64,000 bases of DNA from the NCBI RefSeq assembly GCF_019112545.1, contig NW_025064924.1, forward strand, positions 218,681 through 282,680, in the 5' to 3' direction. Below, piece after piece: positions 21,962-34,826 of this stretch. How positions within the stretch are numbered: the first letter of the stretch is position 1; every line of letters begins with the position of its first letter. Position numbers and translations under genes: made by a program. This DNA is from Guyanagaster necrorhizus. Taxonomy: Eukaryota; Basidiomycota; Agaricomycetes; Agaricales; Physalacriaceae. Below the pieces are notes generated by a model. That model did not search any database, was not told the origin of the DNA, and was given only the letters and a program-made list of their open reading frames with translations.

Positions 21962-23012
21962 AGAGATAGAGGATAGAAGCCTGATTGCTGATGACTATTC
22001 TTTACACTCTCTTTCTGAACCTTCAGCCTCCTGATGCTATCTGCTATTCAGTGAGTATCCTAACCTAATGCTCACTCTTACTGCAGATGCTCCTTTGATC
22101 TAGTGCAAACTAGAGTTGATGAGAAAATCCCACTCTTTCAAAGGAATTTCTGATGATATAGATCAATTCCTCACTGACTGTGAGGTATATTTTCAGGTAC
22201 ATGCTATATATCTTACTGTTGATACCTATCATATGATCTTTGCTGCTTTATATTTTGAAGACAAGGCAAAGGACTGGTGGATCATGCAGCTGGCTGACTT
22301 GTATTTTACAACTAAGAGACACTATCAACTGCTGTTCTAGTCAGACTTTAAAGTAGCCATTTGACATAAATTCATAGATCTCACTATATAAAACATTCAC
22401 AAGACCAAGATGAAGGAGTTGTGTCTGAGTGACAAGATAGCCAGCAAATACTTTAGAGAGCTTGAATGACTTGCTAAACTTGCTGGTCTGCATGATAATA
22501 TTTCTGAGACTAGATATCTGGTCAAAGCCCTCAAGATTGGGGTACTCTCTTTCTATATGAAAATCATCTCTAACATCACCATTAATATGCCCAAGAGATA
22601 TAAGAAATAGAAGAAGCAGATCATAATCATGAACCAGAAATGATAGTGACAGAAGGTAGTAACCAACCTATATCTATCACATGATAAGAAGCTCAGAGGA
22701 GCCAACAAGAGAGGAGGTCAGCCACAGCTGACCAAGAGAGGAACACTCAGCTCTTATAGTGAGAAGAAGATCAATACCAGAACAGTCTACATGAGACAAA
22801 GAAAGTCTATAAATATTAACAGAATAAAGAAGAAAGAAAAGTGCTTTAACTGCAGAGAGAAAGAACACCTATTCAGGAACTGCCTAAAGAAGAAGAGAAC
22901 ATATGAAGACATATAGGCACAGATCACAGAACTGCAGAAGAAAGCAGATGCCATTGAGAAGAATGGCAAGAAAACAAAGATAAAAAAGGTAAAAGATAGG
23001 ACTGACAAGTGA
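21962..23012 (+). pseudogene. gag: gag 3' remnant of element 4
   Basis: Resumes after the copia insertion. The capsid region (22116-22340, FKGISDDIDQFLTDC and DKAKDWW) is well preserved, with the zinc knuckle CFNCREKEHLFRNC at 22842-22883. It ends at TGA 23010-23012 in the conserved gag/pol junction. Confidence 0.88.
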
Positions 23013-26000
23013 GTGATTTCACTTAGTCTGCTAAAGAACTTAATGGTGTGTTTCCAGTTACCACTGGATGGACTTATGGTAGCTCTATAGATATGAAGTA
23101 TTTATATATGCATTCAAATATACCTGCTTCCACTATCCTGAACACACTGAAAGAATCACTTAAGGAGAGAACTCAATTGTCCATAGGCTGAACAAGAAGA
23201 GGGGTCTCCACTAGATGACTCAAACTATTTAACACTAAGTGGACTTGGCATGTCATTTATGACACTAATACAGAAAAAGAAGTAAAAGCAGTGCTCAAAA
23301 ACTGGATACACAAGATATAAGCTAAAGAAGTGATTAATAAGATGATAGAAGGAATGAGAAAGATCAAAAGGAACCGAGTATTGGAATGGCTGAGTGAACT
23401 TAAAAAGCCTTAAAGATATATTCAGTGGCAGAAGATGACTAGAAGCCTCCATACCAGTATACAATGCTGACAGAACCCAAAACCAAGCCAGATCAATTAC
23501 CAAGTTCATCAAGCTCTAATTAATAATAGAAGACCATACAGAACATATTGATCTGGCAGTCACAGATTTGAGAACTAAAGAAATCTTCCTCAGGCATGAC
23601 TGAGTGATATAATACAATCTGCTCATCAACTGGAAGACTGGCTAGATTATCTTTATCTGATACTACTGCTGGAAAACCCCTTTCATCTTATTAGACAAAG
23701 ATAAAGATGACCAGTGAGATGAGGAGATGAAAGAAGGAGATACTATTCTTGCAGTTAACATAGAACAAGCCATTCACATGTAGGCTATACACTATACAAA
23801 TAATCTGGCTGCAAATGCTAATAAAAGAAAGAAAACCAAGATATTCAAAGAAATGATACTAGAATGGGCTCAAGATTTTCATGACCTCTTCAATAAGAAG
23901 AACTTTGATGAACTCCCTAACCCTAAACTATGAGACCATGCAATTGAACTCATTCTCAATGCCAATACCAACCTTAATTGCAAGATCTATTCTCTTGATC
24001 ACTATAAGCAATAGAAATTTGATAAGTTTCTGGATGAGAATCTATTCAGTAGACATATCTGATTCTCTAAATCACTGATGGCACCTTCCTTCTTTTTTAT
24101 AAAAAAAAGAAATAGAAAGCTGCAACTGATTCAGGATTACTAAAAACTCAATAAAATAATAATCAAGAACTAGTATGCTCTGCTCCTTATTTCTGAACTA
24201 ATAGATAAATTGCATAGTGCATGGTATTATACCAAACTGAATGTATGATGAGAGTATAATAATGTTCAGATCAAAGAGGAAGATAAATGGAAAGCAGCTT
24301 TTCAAACTAATCAAAGACTGTTTAAACTGATAGTGATATTTTTTGGACTCACCAACTCATCAGCAACCTTCCAGTGGATGATGAATGACATCTTCAAGAA
24401 TCTTATCATTATGAAGAAAGTCACTATATACTTTGATGATATCCTAATTATGTCTGGAGATTGAGAGAAGCACTACCATCTTATCTGACAAGTCCTTGTG
24501 CTGATGAGAAAGCACAAGCTGTTCTTTAAGGCAGAGAAATAAAAGTTTGAGATGCTGGAAATAGAGTATCTCAGCATCATCATCAGTAAAGGAAGCATCT
24601 ATATGGATTCAGTCAAGGTTCAGAAGGTGATAGAATGGCTGACTCTAACAAAAAAGAAGTTACAATCATTTCTGAGGTTCACCAATTTTTACCAATAATT
24701 CATCAAGGACTACAGTCAGATTATATGACTCATGATCCAACTGACTGGAAATATCTCTTGGATGTGAGGGAGAGATGCAAACAGATGCCTTTCAATAGCT
24801 GAAGAAGCAATTAGCAAAGGACATGATATTAGCCATTCCAGCAAGAGAAGAGAAGTTCCATGTGGAGATGGACTTAAGTGATGACATCACTAGAGCAGTA
24901 CTCTCATAGGAACAGGAAGAGAAATAGTGATCTGTCACTTTTATCTCCAAGATGCTCATGACTACAGAAAGAAATTACAAGATCTATAATAAGAAGCTCT
25001 TTGCCATCATGCTTGCTCTGACCAAGTGATGATACTATCTGATAAGTGCAGCACAATGGTTCAAGATTTAGATAGATCATCAGAACCTTCAATATTTCTG
25101 ACTCTCACAGAAACTAAATCAGTAACAGGCATGCTGGATCATCAAACTGATAGAATATGACTTCTCACTTCAATATAAAATAAAAGCCATAAATAGAAAG
25201 ATGGATTTATTTAGCTGACAAGTGGATCATAATCAGAGAAAGGATGATAATAGCAAAATAGTTGTGCTTAAGGCTAAGCACTTTAGAGCAATAATCATGC
25301 CAACAAAGGAGGAAGCTCATGAGTACATTAAAAGTGCTATTCAATAGATCAAGCTATGAGATCAGAAGGTGGCTCTATTGATCAATCATGACCAAGAGAT
25401 GATCAAAGAGAGAGATCTGATTTACTATGACAATCAGATTTATATACTCTGGAATCATACTCTCTGAGGAGATATCATTGCTTGGTCACATGACTATATC
25501 ACTGCAGAGCATTCTGGAATTGTGAAGATCATAAAATTAGTATTGTGAGAATATTAGTGGCCAAAGCTGAGGAGAGATATTGAAAACTATGTGAAGATCT
25601 ATGAAACCTACTAACACATCAAGTCAAGCACTTAGGTGAAAGCAGCCCTACTCCACCTGAATAAGATACCAAGTGCACTATAGATGTATATATCTATAGA
25701 TATAGTCACCAGCCTTCCTAAATGCTAAGGCTATAATGCTATCATTATCAGTTGACCACTTCTCAAAGGCTATCATACTGGTTATGTGCTTGATAGAGTT
25801 ATCATCAGAGAGATAGATGAAGATTCTATGAGATGAGATGTATACCAAGTATGGCATACCCCAAGTGATAATTTCAGATCAAAGATCACAGTTCATCTCT
25901 AAGTTCATGATAGACCTTTACTATTTTCTCCAGATTCAAAGCAACACCTTAACTGCTTATCATTCACAGACAGATAGGCAAATAGAGTGAGTCTATCAAG

Positions 26001-26451
26001 AGATCAAGAAATACCTCTAGATGTTTATCAATTATTGATAGAATAACTGGACTGGCTGGCTTCCACTCACAGTCTTCTAACACAATAACTGAGTACACTC
26101 TGCAATGAGCAAAACACCATTCTTTATCAACTATAAATGATATTTTCATATTGTCAGCTTGTTTCAATACTTTGCTATGACCCCTGTTTTTGTGTCATTT
26201 GTAGATCAGATGACCAAAGTCTATAATGAGACAAAGTCTGCTCTCAGAAAGGCTGTCACTGCAATGAAACATCAGTATGACAAGTTCTGTTGCTCTGTCA
26301 TCCAATATGCAGTTGAGGATCAAGTATGATTGGACACAACTCACCTACATCTCCTACATCCAAAGAAGAAACTCACTGACAAACACATCAGACTCTTCAC
26401 TACTATAAAGAAGATTGGAGCCTCTGTCTATCATCTCACACTCCTTACAAT
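23013..26451 (+). pseudogene. pol: pol remnant of element 4
   Basis: Retropepsin is reduced (about 23440-23650). RT is at about 23880-24760 (YFDDIL near 24430), RNase H at about 24830-25100, integrase at about 25440-26130 and the GPY region up to 26446. Many stops. It is cut at 26451 by element E and continues in inverted form at 34335-33985. Confidence 0.88.
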
Positions 26452-26890
26452 TGTTAGACCTAACCAGCACATGACCTGAACATGTAATAAAATAGCACTG
26501 TATTATGTTCATATAGTCACATTAGAGTTCACTTAATATATTCTTGTTGGGCAAGCACTTTAAGGCCAGAGACAAGCTAGACTCAAAAGAAGATAGTGTG
26601 AGATAAACTTATAGCTTGAAGCTGGACTACTACAGTGAGAGCTATTTTACTTATATACTGTCCAGTCTGTGATAAATATAGCTGTCATCTATTGCACTGT
26701 TCTGCACTATGCTGCTTGTTCTGCCTGATTATTGGAAGGTAGACAATAGAGTGTTGTTCATAGACAAAGCAACTGAGTATAATAATGCTGTTTATCTTAT
26801 GATTATATAATTTTCTCTATACTCACAGATAGATGCTCAAGATAGGCACTCTGATAAGAAAAAGTAATAAAATAAGAAAAAATCATAATA
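26452..26890 (-). repeat. 3' LTR of element E (439 bp)
   Basis: Reverse complement runs TATTATGATTTTTTC to GGTCTAACA. Its second half is nearly identical to 34336-34767, including the unusual AGCTTCAAGCTATAAG transcript-start block not seen in the other elements. Confidence 0.9.
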
Positions 26891-26929
26891 TCACCCCTTC
26901 ATTAAGATCATTATCCTGATGGATTATTC

Positions 26930-29900
26930 AATGGAAATTTCAGTCTCATATGGCATTATCTATGTTCATATGTCATTTATGGACCCACTGATTGGATTCC
27001 AGTTTGTAGCCCTTCCATTTGACTAAGTAGTAGGTGATGATGCAGCTTTTCCCATCATAAGCTTGCACTTTCCATAACTTATAATTAAGAATTTGATTGA
27101 CTTTGTAATGTTCTTCATCTTTGATTAGATCAGATTCTAAGAGAGGAGGGTTTTTCTGGTTAGAAAAAGCAGATGCAATATAAGGTGTAAGAAATGTTTC
27201 ATTGAAAACTGGATGAGCATGCCAGGAATCAGATAGCTTGAGATAGTATGCTGAGGCACTGACTTTAGCTTAGATTGAAAATAAACCAGTGCATTTGTTG
27301 GTGAGTTTTTGTTTTAGACAGGAGAGATAAATATTGATAGTGTCCAGCCAAACCTTGTCATTAATGAAATATTCATGTGCAGATCAATGATGTTTGTTGT
27401 ATTGCATTTTTATAGTGATGATAGCTTTTTTGAGGATAATACATATCTTAGTATAAATAGAGATCATCAGGTCTGCAAAGTCTGATGATACAGAGGTTGT
27501 GGTCTTATGTTAGCTGATAATCATGATATGAAGATGACATCTATGATTAATGAAGAAGGAGGTCTTTCCAGTGACAAAATAGATGCAGTTATTGTGTTGA
27601 AATGCTGCTAGAGCAAGCCATTCAGTCCAATCATCTTGCCTGTAATTAATAAACATTCAAAGATACTTTTCAATTTCTTTATTGACATGCTCTGTCTGCC
27701 TATTGGTCTAAGAGTGATAAGCAATCAAAGCATTACTTTGGATGTTGAAAAGATAATAGAGATTATTCAGGAATTTCAATACAAATTGTTAGTCTCAGTC
27801 TGAAATAATAACTTGAGGCATTCTATATAAACTTTATCATACAGTATCTTTGCCCACCCTTCTGATGTTAATTCTGTTGAACATGTGACTAGAATGATTG
27901 CCTTAGAGAACTGATTGATGATGATGATGATAGTATCATAGCCATTGCAATCTAGAAGTCCAGTGACCATGTCAACTGAGATATAGATCCAGAGTTCTCT
28001 AGAGATCTTGTTTGGATGAAGTGGAGCAGCTTGTGACTGCATGCTTGACTTAGTCCATTGATAATTTTCACATCCTCTGATATACTTCTTGATGTCTTAC
28101 CCTATTTTCAGCCATCAGTATTTCCATAGTATCAACTCCTTTGTTTTCATGACTCTTGAGTGTCCTGCAGTGATATGGTCATAGGACATAGTGATGATTT
28201 CTCTCTAGAGTGCATGATCTTGGAGAATGTAGATCTGACTGTCTGATTTAGTTATGCTCTGCTTGTGATTGATGAAGAGAGTGATGCACTAGTTCTATGT
28301 CCTCAGTTGTCATGTCACACTCTTGATCTGCTTGTATATCTCCTCTTCTATTGATATTATAATAGCTCTAAAGTGCTTCAGCTTCAAGAGCATTATACTG
28401 CCATTGTCTTCTCTCCTTTAGTCATAGTTAGATCAGTAACTTAATAAATCTGCCTTTTTGTTTGCTGTTTCTGCTTTATAGTGCAGAGTGTATTGGTATT
28501 GCAAGAGCTCAATGATCCATCAGGCTTGTCATCAGTTGAGCTTCTGCAGTGATCAGAAGTATTGAAGGTTTTGATGATCAGTTCAGACCTTAAAAGTATG
28601 AATGATGCTGATCAGGTAGTGTCTCTATTCAGTGAGAGTGAGCATGATTGCAAGTAACTCTTTATTATATATTTTATAGTTGCATTCAGTAGTAGTGAGT
28701 GCCTTTGAGAGAAAGGCAATGGGTCACTATTTCTCATCCTGCTCCTGTGAGAATACTGCTTCTATCACACTTTCACTTGAGTCTGCCTCAATCCTGAATC
28801 ATCTCTCCTCTGTTGGTATTGCTAATACCACATCTTTGGCTAGTTATCTCTTCAGGTCTTTGAATGCTGACTGTTGAGCTATCCCTCAGAACCAAAAGGC
28901 ATTTTCTGTGAGTTGAGTCATAAGACAGATGATCTTGTTATAATCTTAGATAAATCAGTGATAGAAATTCATAAATCTGAGGAATGATTGTAACTCTTTT
29001 TTCCTAGTTGATGTCAGTGATTCCATTACTCCAGCAACTTTGATGGGATCTATCTGAATGTTTTCTTCACTGATAATGACTCTGAGCTACTCAGTCTCTA
29101 GTATCTCAAACTTGCACTTTTCAGCTTTGAGAAAAAGCTTGTGCTTTCTCATCAACTCCAATACCTGCCATATGAGTTGTTGGTGTTTGTCCTCCTCTCT
29201 AGATATGATCAGAATGTCATCCAGATAAATAGTGATCTTCTCAGTTGCTATGATATCCTTGAAGATGTTGTTCATCATCTATTGAAAAGTGGTTGGAGAG
29301 TTCATCAGTCCAAGAAACATAACTATAGGCTCAAAAGCTCTTGGTTGGTTCAGAATGCCACTTTTTATTTGTCTCCTTCTTTGATCTGGATATTGTTATA
29401 TCTCCACCATATATTTAGCTTGGTGTAGTATTTTGCTCCTTGGAGTTTGTCCATCAACTCCAAGATCAAGGGGAGTAGATAGCAGTTCTTAATTGTCATC
29501 TCTTTTAGCTTTTGATAGTCTTGAACTGAGTGTAGTTTTCTGTTCTTCTTTTTGACAAAGAAGAAGGAGGAAGCCATGAGAGACTTCAATGGTTGGATCC
29601 TTCCACTGAAAAGATTCTCATCCAGAAATTTGTTGAGTTTCTGCTGTTTCAGTCACTCAAGGAGATATGTTTTGCAATCTAAATTAGCATTGGCATTCAG
29701 GATGAGTTCAATTGCATGATCTCATAGTTTCAGCTCTAGTAACTCATCAAAGTTCTTCTTATTGAAGAGGTCTCAAAAGTCCCATGTCCATTCTAATACT
29801 ATCTCCTTAAATATTTTAGCCTTCTTTTCTGCATTTACTTTTGCAGCTAGATTATTGGCATGATGTACTGCTCAGATGCATATTGCTTAGTCTATATTGA

Positions 29901-30432
29901 CTGTGAGAATAGTATCCTTATCTTCCATCTCTATATCCCATTGACCCTCAGAATCCTCATCTGATAGCTCAAAGATAATCTTTCAGCAGCAGCTTCATGC
30001 AAAAGTGATCTGCTCTGTCTTCCAATTGATCAATGGATTATGCCACATGAGCCAGTCATGACCAAAGAAGATCTCCTTGGATCCCAAGTCAGTCACAGCC
30101 AGGTCAATCCATTCTGCATAATCTCTGATTGTTAATCAGAGTTTAACAAACTCTGATTGAGCTGGCTTGGTTCTTGGTTCTGTCAGCATTGTAAACCAGG
30201 ATTGGGCTAGCAGTGGCTCAGGTTGAGAGATTATGCTTAGTGATAAAAGCATGACTGATCAAACTTCCAATGCAACTACTGTCAATCAGGGCAGTGACAG
30301 CATGCATGGACTGATTGATGAGGGTCTCAATCTGTATCTTTGTGGTTAGATCCCTCTCTATGGCCTTCTGTCATCAAATATATTTTCTAAGCCTCTTCAG
30401 CTTATCTAGCCACTCCAATGCTTGATTTCTCT
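26930..30432 (-). pseudogene. pol: pol remnant of element E (3' part)
   Basis: From right to left: protease (about 30050-30330; FGHDWL), RT (about 28980-29720; YLDDIL near 29220), RNase H (about 28480-28890), integrase (about 27400-28250; HPNKISRELW and NGYDTIIIII) and chromodomain (about 26930-27150). Scattered stops. RT keeps open stretches at 29087-29278 and 29365-29589. Confidence 0.88.
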
Positions 30433-30436
30433 CTGT

Positions 30437-31300
30437 CCACTGAATTTGATTTTCAGTTTACTCATGCTCTAGCTATAGCTCTTGACATAGAGCTTCACTT
30501 CACTTTCAGTTACCATCTGAAATCTGACAGACAAACCAAATATGCAAACCAAACCTTAGATCAATACCTCTGCATCTATTGCTTCTATCAGCAGGACAAT
30601 TGGAATACTCTCTTTACTCATTGCTGAGTTCACCTACAATAATGCTTCTAATGCATTCACTGAGATTTCTCCATTCTTTGCTAACAAGGGTTACCACTCC
30701 AACATCACTATCCATTCTGAACAGGATATCACCTCTGTCTGGGCCTAAGACTTTGCAGTCAATCTTGATAAACTGTATCAAGTTTTAAAAGATAAAATCT
30801 CCCAAGCTCAATCTCACTATAAGACTCAAGCAGACAAGTATCAGATTCTGGTGTCTTCATTCAAAGTGGGTGACAGAGTTTACTTCAGCTCTAAACACAT
30901 CAAGACCACTCATCTGACTAAAAAGTTCTCTGAGAAATACCTTAGTTCTTTCAAAATCTTAGCTCAACTCAGTTCTCACTCTTTCACTCTTAAGCTTCTG
31001 CTAGACCTCTGCTCCATTCACTCAGTCTTTTATATATCACAGTTGGAATCTGTAGAAGAAAATATCATCTCCAACTGAGTCCAAACTCTGCTGCCTCTAG
31101 CTAAAGTTGATAGAGAAGAACAGTATAAAATTGCTCAAATCCTCAACTCTAAGCTGGACTGCTGGTTCTGCTGTCTGCTACTGTACAAGATTCAGTGGTT
31201 AGACTATGAAGGTACCAACAAAGAATTTTCTTAGTTACTAGCCTCTGAGTTCTCTACTGATAAATTTATTGAGGATTTTTATCATTGATACTCAGACACA
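30437..31300 (+). pseudogene. Tf1-like Ty3 integrase C-terminus and chromodomain fragment
   Basis: Begins in mid-integrase at TEFDFQFTHALAIALDI (normally after SDRG) and continues through HLKSDRQTKYANQTLDQYL, an FKVGDRVYFSSK/GPY region (30851-31078) and a chromodomain-like EQYKIAQILNSKLD (about 31110-31290). It belongs to a different Ty3 lineage from elements 1-4. The preceding half of this integrase is on the minus strand at 39634-41200. Confidence 0.8.
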
Positions 31301-33506
31301 TTGAGACTTTTATCTAAGATCACTTCTTGAATAGCTCTAGTCTACTGCTATTCTACTTCTACCATATCACATCAGACTCCACTGGCTCTCATCTTATCTC
31401 ATTTTAATTTCACCTCTCACCACAAAATTATTATATCAATCATCAGCTGCTTTCACTCTCTATAAATCTTGAATCAAAAAAAAGAAAAAAAATTTTTTTT
31501 TAACCTCATCAGAGCTGACCACTTTTCCTATTTCTTACTTCAAATATACAATAATTAGATGACTTAGAGAGAAAAAGCAGCACCTGATAGATCTGCTATA
31601 TCATTAGTAGCCACTCTGCTGAAATCTGAGTCTTTTCCTCTCTTTCTCAACTTTTCCATATTTTCATTCAATCTCTTTGTTATCACTGCATATAGGTCTT
31701 CCATCTTCTGATCCTTCTCACTCTTGTAGATCAGTCAAGCCACTTTCCATGCTTTCAGCTCAGACTCTGAAAACAACTCTGCAGAAGATAACTCTTTATC
31801 TAATCTATGGTATCATGGAGGTCTGTCATCTTCTCTATCAACTTGTCCACTCAATGCATCAACTTGTGTACTAATTTTGAAATCTTATAAAGGTTAATGG
31901 AGACTTTCATATTACTGACCACCTTGCTTATGATGACTCTCTTGTTGAATGAACAGGCAGTCTTCTTAGTCTTGCAATGAGCATAAGTCTATCCACAACT
32001 GATGCTCTCAGTTACCAGGCATATATAATATCTTGTGCTGTCTTATCAACAGTGCATGCAGCTCTCTGGGATAAGATTCAGTCAAAACTAAGCAAAAAAG
32101 GCTGAACACTCACTTTCACCACTCAACTCCTCCTTGCTCTCTGCTGGTGCTATAATCTCCAGCCTCACTCTTTTCCATGAGGTCACCATTGCCTGTATCT
32201 CACTGTCATTCATTATGCTCATGGACTTGACCTTATGCTTTCTTTTCTTTTCTGCTAAATCTGCTACTCTCTTTTTGCCTTCACACATCTTCTTTCTTCT
32301 CTCTAAAGTCTTTTCAGACACACTCTCTTATCATCTCCTTCAGTCCCCTTGTCAAAGTTGACCTTGGACTCTGATAGCATAAGCTCTGTAATCTTCTAGA
32401 ACTTTGCTGTGTATTTTTTTCTGTTCTACTCTATTCTTTTTTTTACTAACTGAGTATTGTACTGATAAATCTCAAATTCACTCTAAAGACCTTCAGGCCT
32501 ATAACCATAGCTGAAGTATCTTTACTAGCTGAACTGCAGATCATAGTGTGTTTTCTGCATTTTCTGGCTGACTATATTCTGCTAGTCACAATATTCTTGC
32601 ACTCAGTGTGCAAGCAGCATACAGATGCAAGCTTGTCTCTTTCAAGGCTGAGACCATCATTGCTGAGTGTGTGAAATCAGTTGCAAGTATATGCTCTTAT
32701 TATACATCTCTTTAACAACAGTATATAATATACAAGAAGCTAGCTTTATTTGCAGACAAGTCCTCTGACAGTCTGTAGCTCTTTGTTATTCTTATGCTCC
32801 TCTTTTATTTCTTCTCAGATCTTCATACTATACTTTATTGGGCTAGCAATGACTTCCAACTTTATGAGACTAGTGCTCATGCTATCAAATTAGCTGCCAA
32901 CAATTTTCAACACAAGATGAAGATTGCCATTTATATCTAGAGTGGTTTTATTATCTCAGAGGCTCTGACCAGCTAGAGTCTCTGCTCTGTGATGCACTCA
33001 CTAAATTTCATGATCCTACAGCATTTCACTCTTCTTCTGGAATGACCTCTAGTCAGATTCACACTCTAACTGACAGTACTCTCATTAACTAAGCCATTCT
33101 CAATTCTCCAGCTGATGATGCAAGAGCTTTTGAAGATGATAGTAAAAAGAAGAGTGACAGTGATTTAAAAAGTCTTCACACTTGCTAGCAGGCTTATACA
33201 GTTATAGTTTTTCTAAATCCTTCTTTATACAATATTATTTTCAAACAAACACTCTTGTGTTTCAGAGTTTTTTTAAGTCTCTCTTGAACTTAGCAGTCAT
33301 GTGCCAAGTTTTTTCTTCATCCTCTTAGTAACCTCTAAGTCCAGCTAGCTGTGCTACTGGTTTAATCTTCTTTATAGTGATTGCAATCAGAATTTGATTC
33401 TGATCTGATAAACTGTATGGTCTCAGATGGATTTGTTTCAAATTTTGTTGTCAAAGTGAATATCTTTACTATTTTTATCATGATTTTGACTCCTAATTGC
33501 AATCTG
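31301..33506 (-). other. AT-rich retroelement-derived DNA with a gag-like segment
   Basis: About 2.2 kb without an intact gene. On the minus strand, about 32400-31560, a decayed coding stretch is rich in Lys/Glu (32088-32321, KMCEGKKRVADLAEKKRKHK). It continues past stops into Cys-containing blocks (NLIPESCMHC, DSTRYYICL, CKTKKTACSFNKRVIISK) and a helical VDKLIEKMTDLHDTID. This resembles the gag of Tf1-like basidiomycete elements; I infer that by pattern only. A poly-A/T run lies at 31487-31502. In 32480-33200 fragments look coding but I do not recognise them. Confidence 0.5.
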
Positions 33507-33511
33507 CCAAC

Positions 33512-33984
33512 TGTTAGACTCACTTAGCACATGACTATAAACATGTAATAAACTAATACTGTGTCATATTTATACAACCATATTAGAGTCCACTATTGTG
33601 TATTCAAGCTGTGTGTTATCAAGACTAGAGCAAGTTAGACTCAAGAAGAAAGTGGTATAAAATAAACTTTAGCTCAAAGCTGAAGTACTATAGTGAGAGC
33701 TACATTACTTATATATGTTTTTGTATCTGATAAATATAGTTTTTACTTATTATGTGTTGTCATGCTGCAGTATCACTGTGTCTAGTCATTAAGAGTAAAA
33801 CAATGAGATATTGTTTGTTGATAAGATATCTGTTATGCTCTATAGAATAATAGCATGGGTTATCTGATATAGCTATAGTGATTGTCCCATGATAAATGCC
33901 TCAGATAAGATAGATGCTTTGATAAAATAAGAAGATCAGATAAAGAGGAAAGATAAGATAAAATAAATAAGAAAATTATAATAT
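33512..33984 (-). repeat. 3' LTR of element 4, inverted (473 bp)
   Basis: Reverse complement begins TATTATAATTTTC and ends AGTCTAACA, followed by the flank GTTGG (rc of 33507-33511). It contains the family transcript-start block (rc of TTTAGCTCAAAGCTG, about 33660). It now lies opposite to the body of element 4 because of the inversion. Confidence 0.85.
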
Positions 33985-34335
33985 TACTTTTTCTATTAAA
34001 ACTATTATCTTGATGGCTTTAATTAAAGAAAAGTTCATAGTTGTAAATGGCAATCAGAGACATTCATGTTGCATTCACTGACCCACTGATTGGACTCAGA
34101 GCTATAGCTCTTTCATTTGATAAGGTATTTGATAACAGTATTGAGGCTGAGACTCTAGCAGCCATGAATGAGTCTTACAAAGATAGTGGTCAAGGATCTT
34201 CTTAATTTTATAGTGCTCTTTGTTATCAACTAGGACTGGTTCAGGAGGTGAAAGAACTTTCTGGTTGGAAAATGCAAGAGGTGTATATGAAGAAAGGAGA
34301 GATTTATTGAATATGGGGTGAATTTTTCATATTGT
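33985..34335 (-). pseudogene. pol: Last pol codons of element 4 (chromodomain), inverted
   Basis: Minus strand gives KIHPIFNKSLL, LAFSNQ, DNKEHYKIKKIL and a decayed chromodomain, then the purine tract. It picks up exactly where the plus-strand pol at 26446 stops, across the ACAAT/ATTGT duplication of element E. Confidence 0.85.
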
Positions 34336-34767
34336 TGTTATGATTTTTCCTTATCTTATCACTTTTTCTTATCAGGACATCTATCTTAAGTGTCTACCTG
34401 TGGGTGTGGAGAAGGTTATATAATCACAAGATAGATAGTGTACTCAGTTGCTTCATCTATGAACAACATCCTATTGTCTACCTCTCAATGACCAGATAGA
34501 ACAACAGCATAGCATAGGACAGTACAATAGGTGGCAGCTATATTTATCACAGACTGAACAGTATATAAGTAGAATAGCTCTCACTGTAGTAGTCCAGCTT
34601 CAAGCTATAAGTTTATCTCACACTATCTTCTTTTGAGTCTAGCTTGTCTCTGGCCTTAAAGTGCTTGTCTAACAAGAACATATTAAGTGAACTCTAATGT
34701 GACTGTACAAATATAATACAGTGCTAGTTTATTATATGTTCAGATCACATGCCAGTTAGATCTAACA
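34336..34767 (+). repeat. 5' LTR of element E (432 bp)
   Basis: TGTTATGATTTTTCC to GATCTAACA. TATATAAG (34562-34569) precedes the transcript-start block AGCTTCAAGCT (34596-34606). Pairs with 26452-26890. Confidence 0.9.
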
Positions 34768-34826
34768 GTTAGCTCAAAGCTGTCTGCTTTTCTTTTCTTA
34801 TCCACATTAGGGGCAAAGAAAACTGA

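Larger units (their letters stand above)
26452..30432 (-). mobile_element. Element E, 3' half
   Basis: Minus-strand 3' LTR (26452-26890) followed by pol from chromodomain back to the protease, ending abruptly at about 30432 at a codon equivalent to element 1 position about 3903 (ALEWLD motif). The missing 5' half is at 34336-38062 on the plus strand. The flank 26447-26451 (ACAAT) is the reverse complement of the flank of the other half's LTR (ATTGT, 34331-34335). Confidence 0.88.
15481..34335 (+). mobile_element. Element 4: Ty3 element broken by three insertions and an inversion
   Basis: Pieces in order: leader and ORF1/gag (15481-17171), interrupted by a solo LTR (16549-16995) and then a copia element (17172-21961); gag resumes at 21962; pol runs to 26451, where element E is inserted. 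The final pol codons and 3' LTR now lie on the minus strand at 34335-33512. The reading frame rejoins exactly across the target duplication: ...HLTLLT at 26446 continues into ...KIHPIFNKSLL on the minus strand from 34335. Coordinates span inserted foreign DNA. Confidence 0.85.

Noticed and set aside
7905..34335. Classic Neurospora-type RIP as the cause of decay
   Set aside because: The changes I can see by eye are mostly CG to TG/CA, not the CpA-biased pattern; a computed spectrum would decide.
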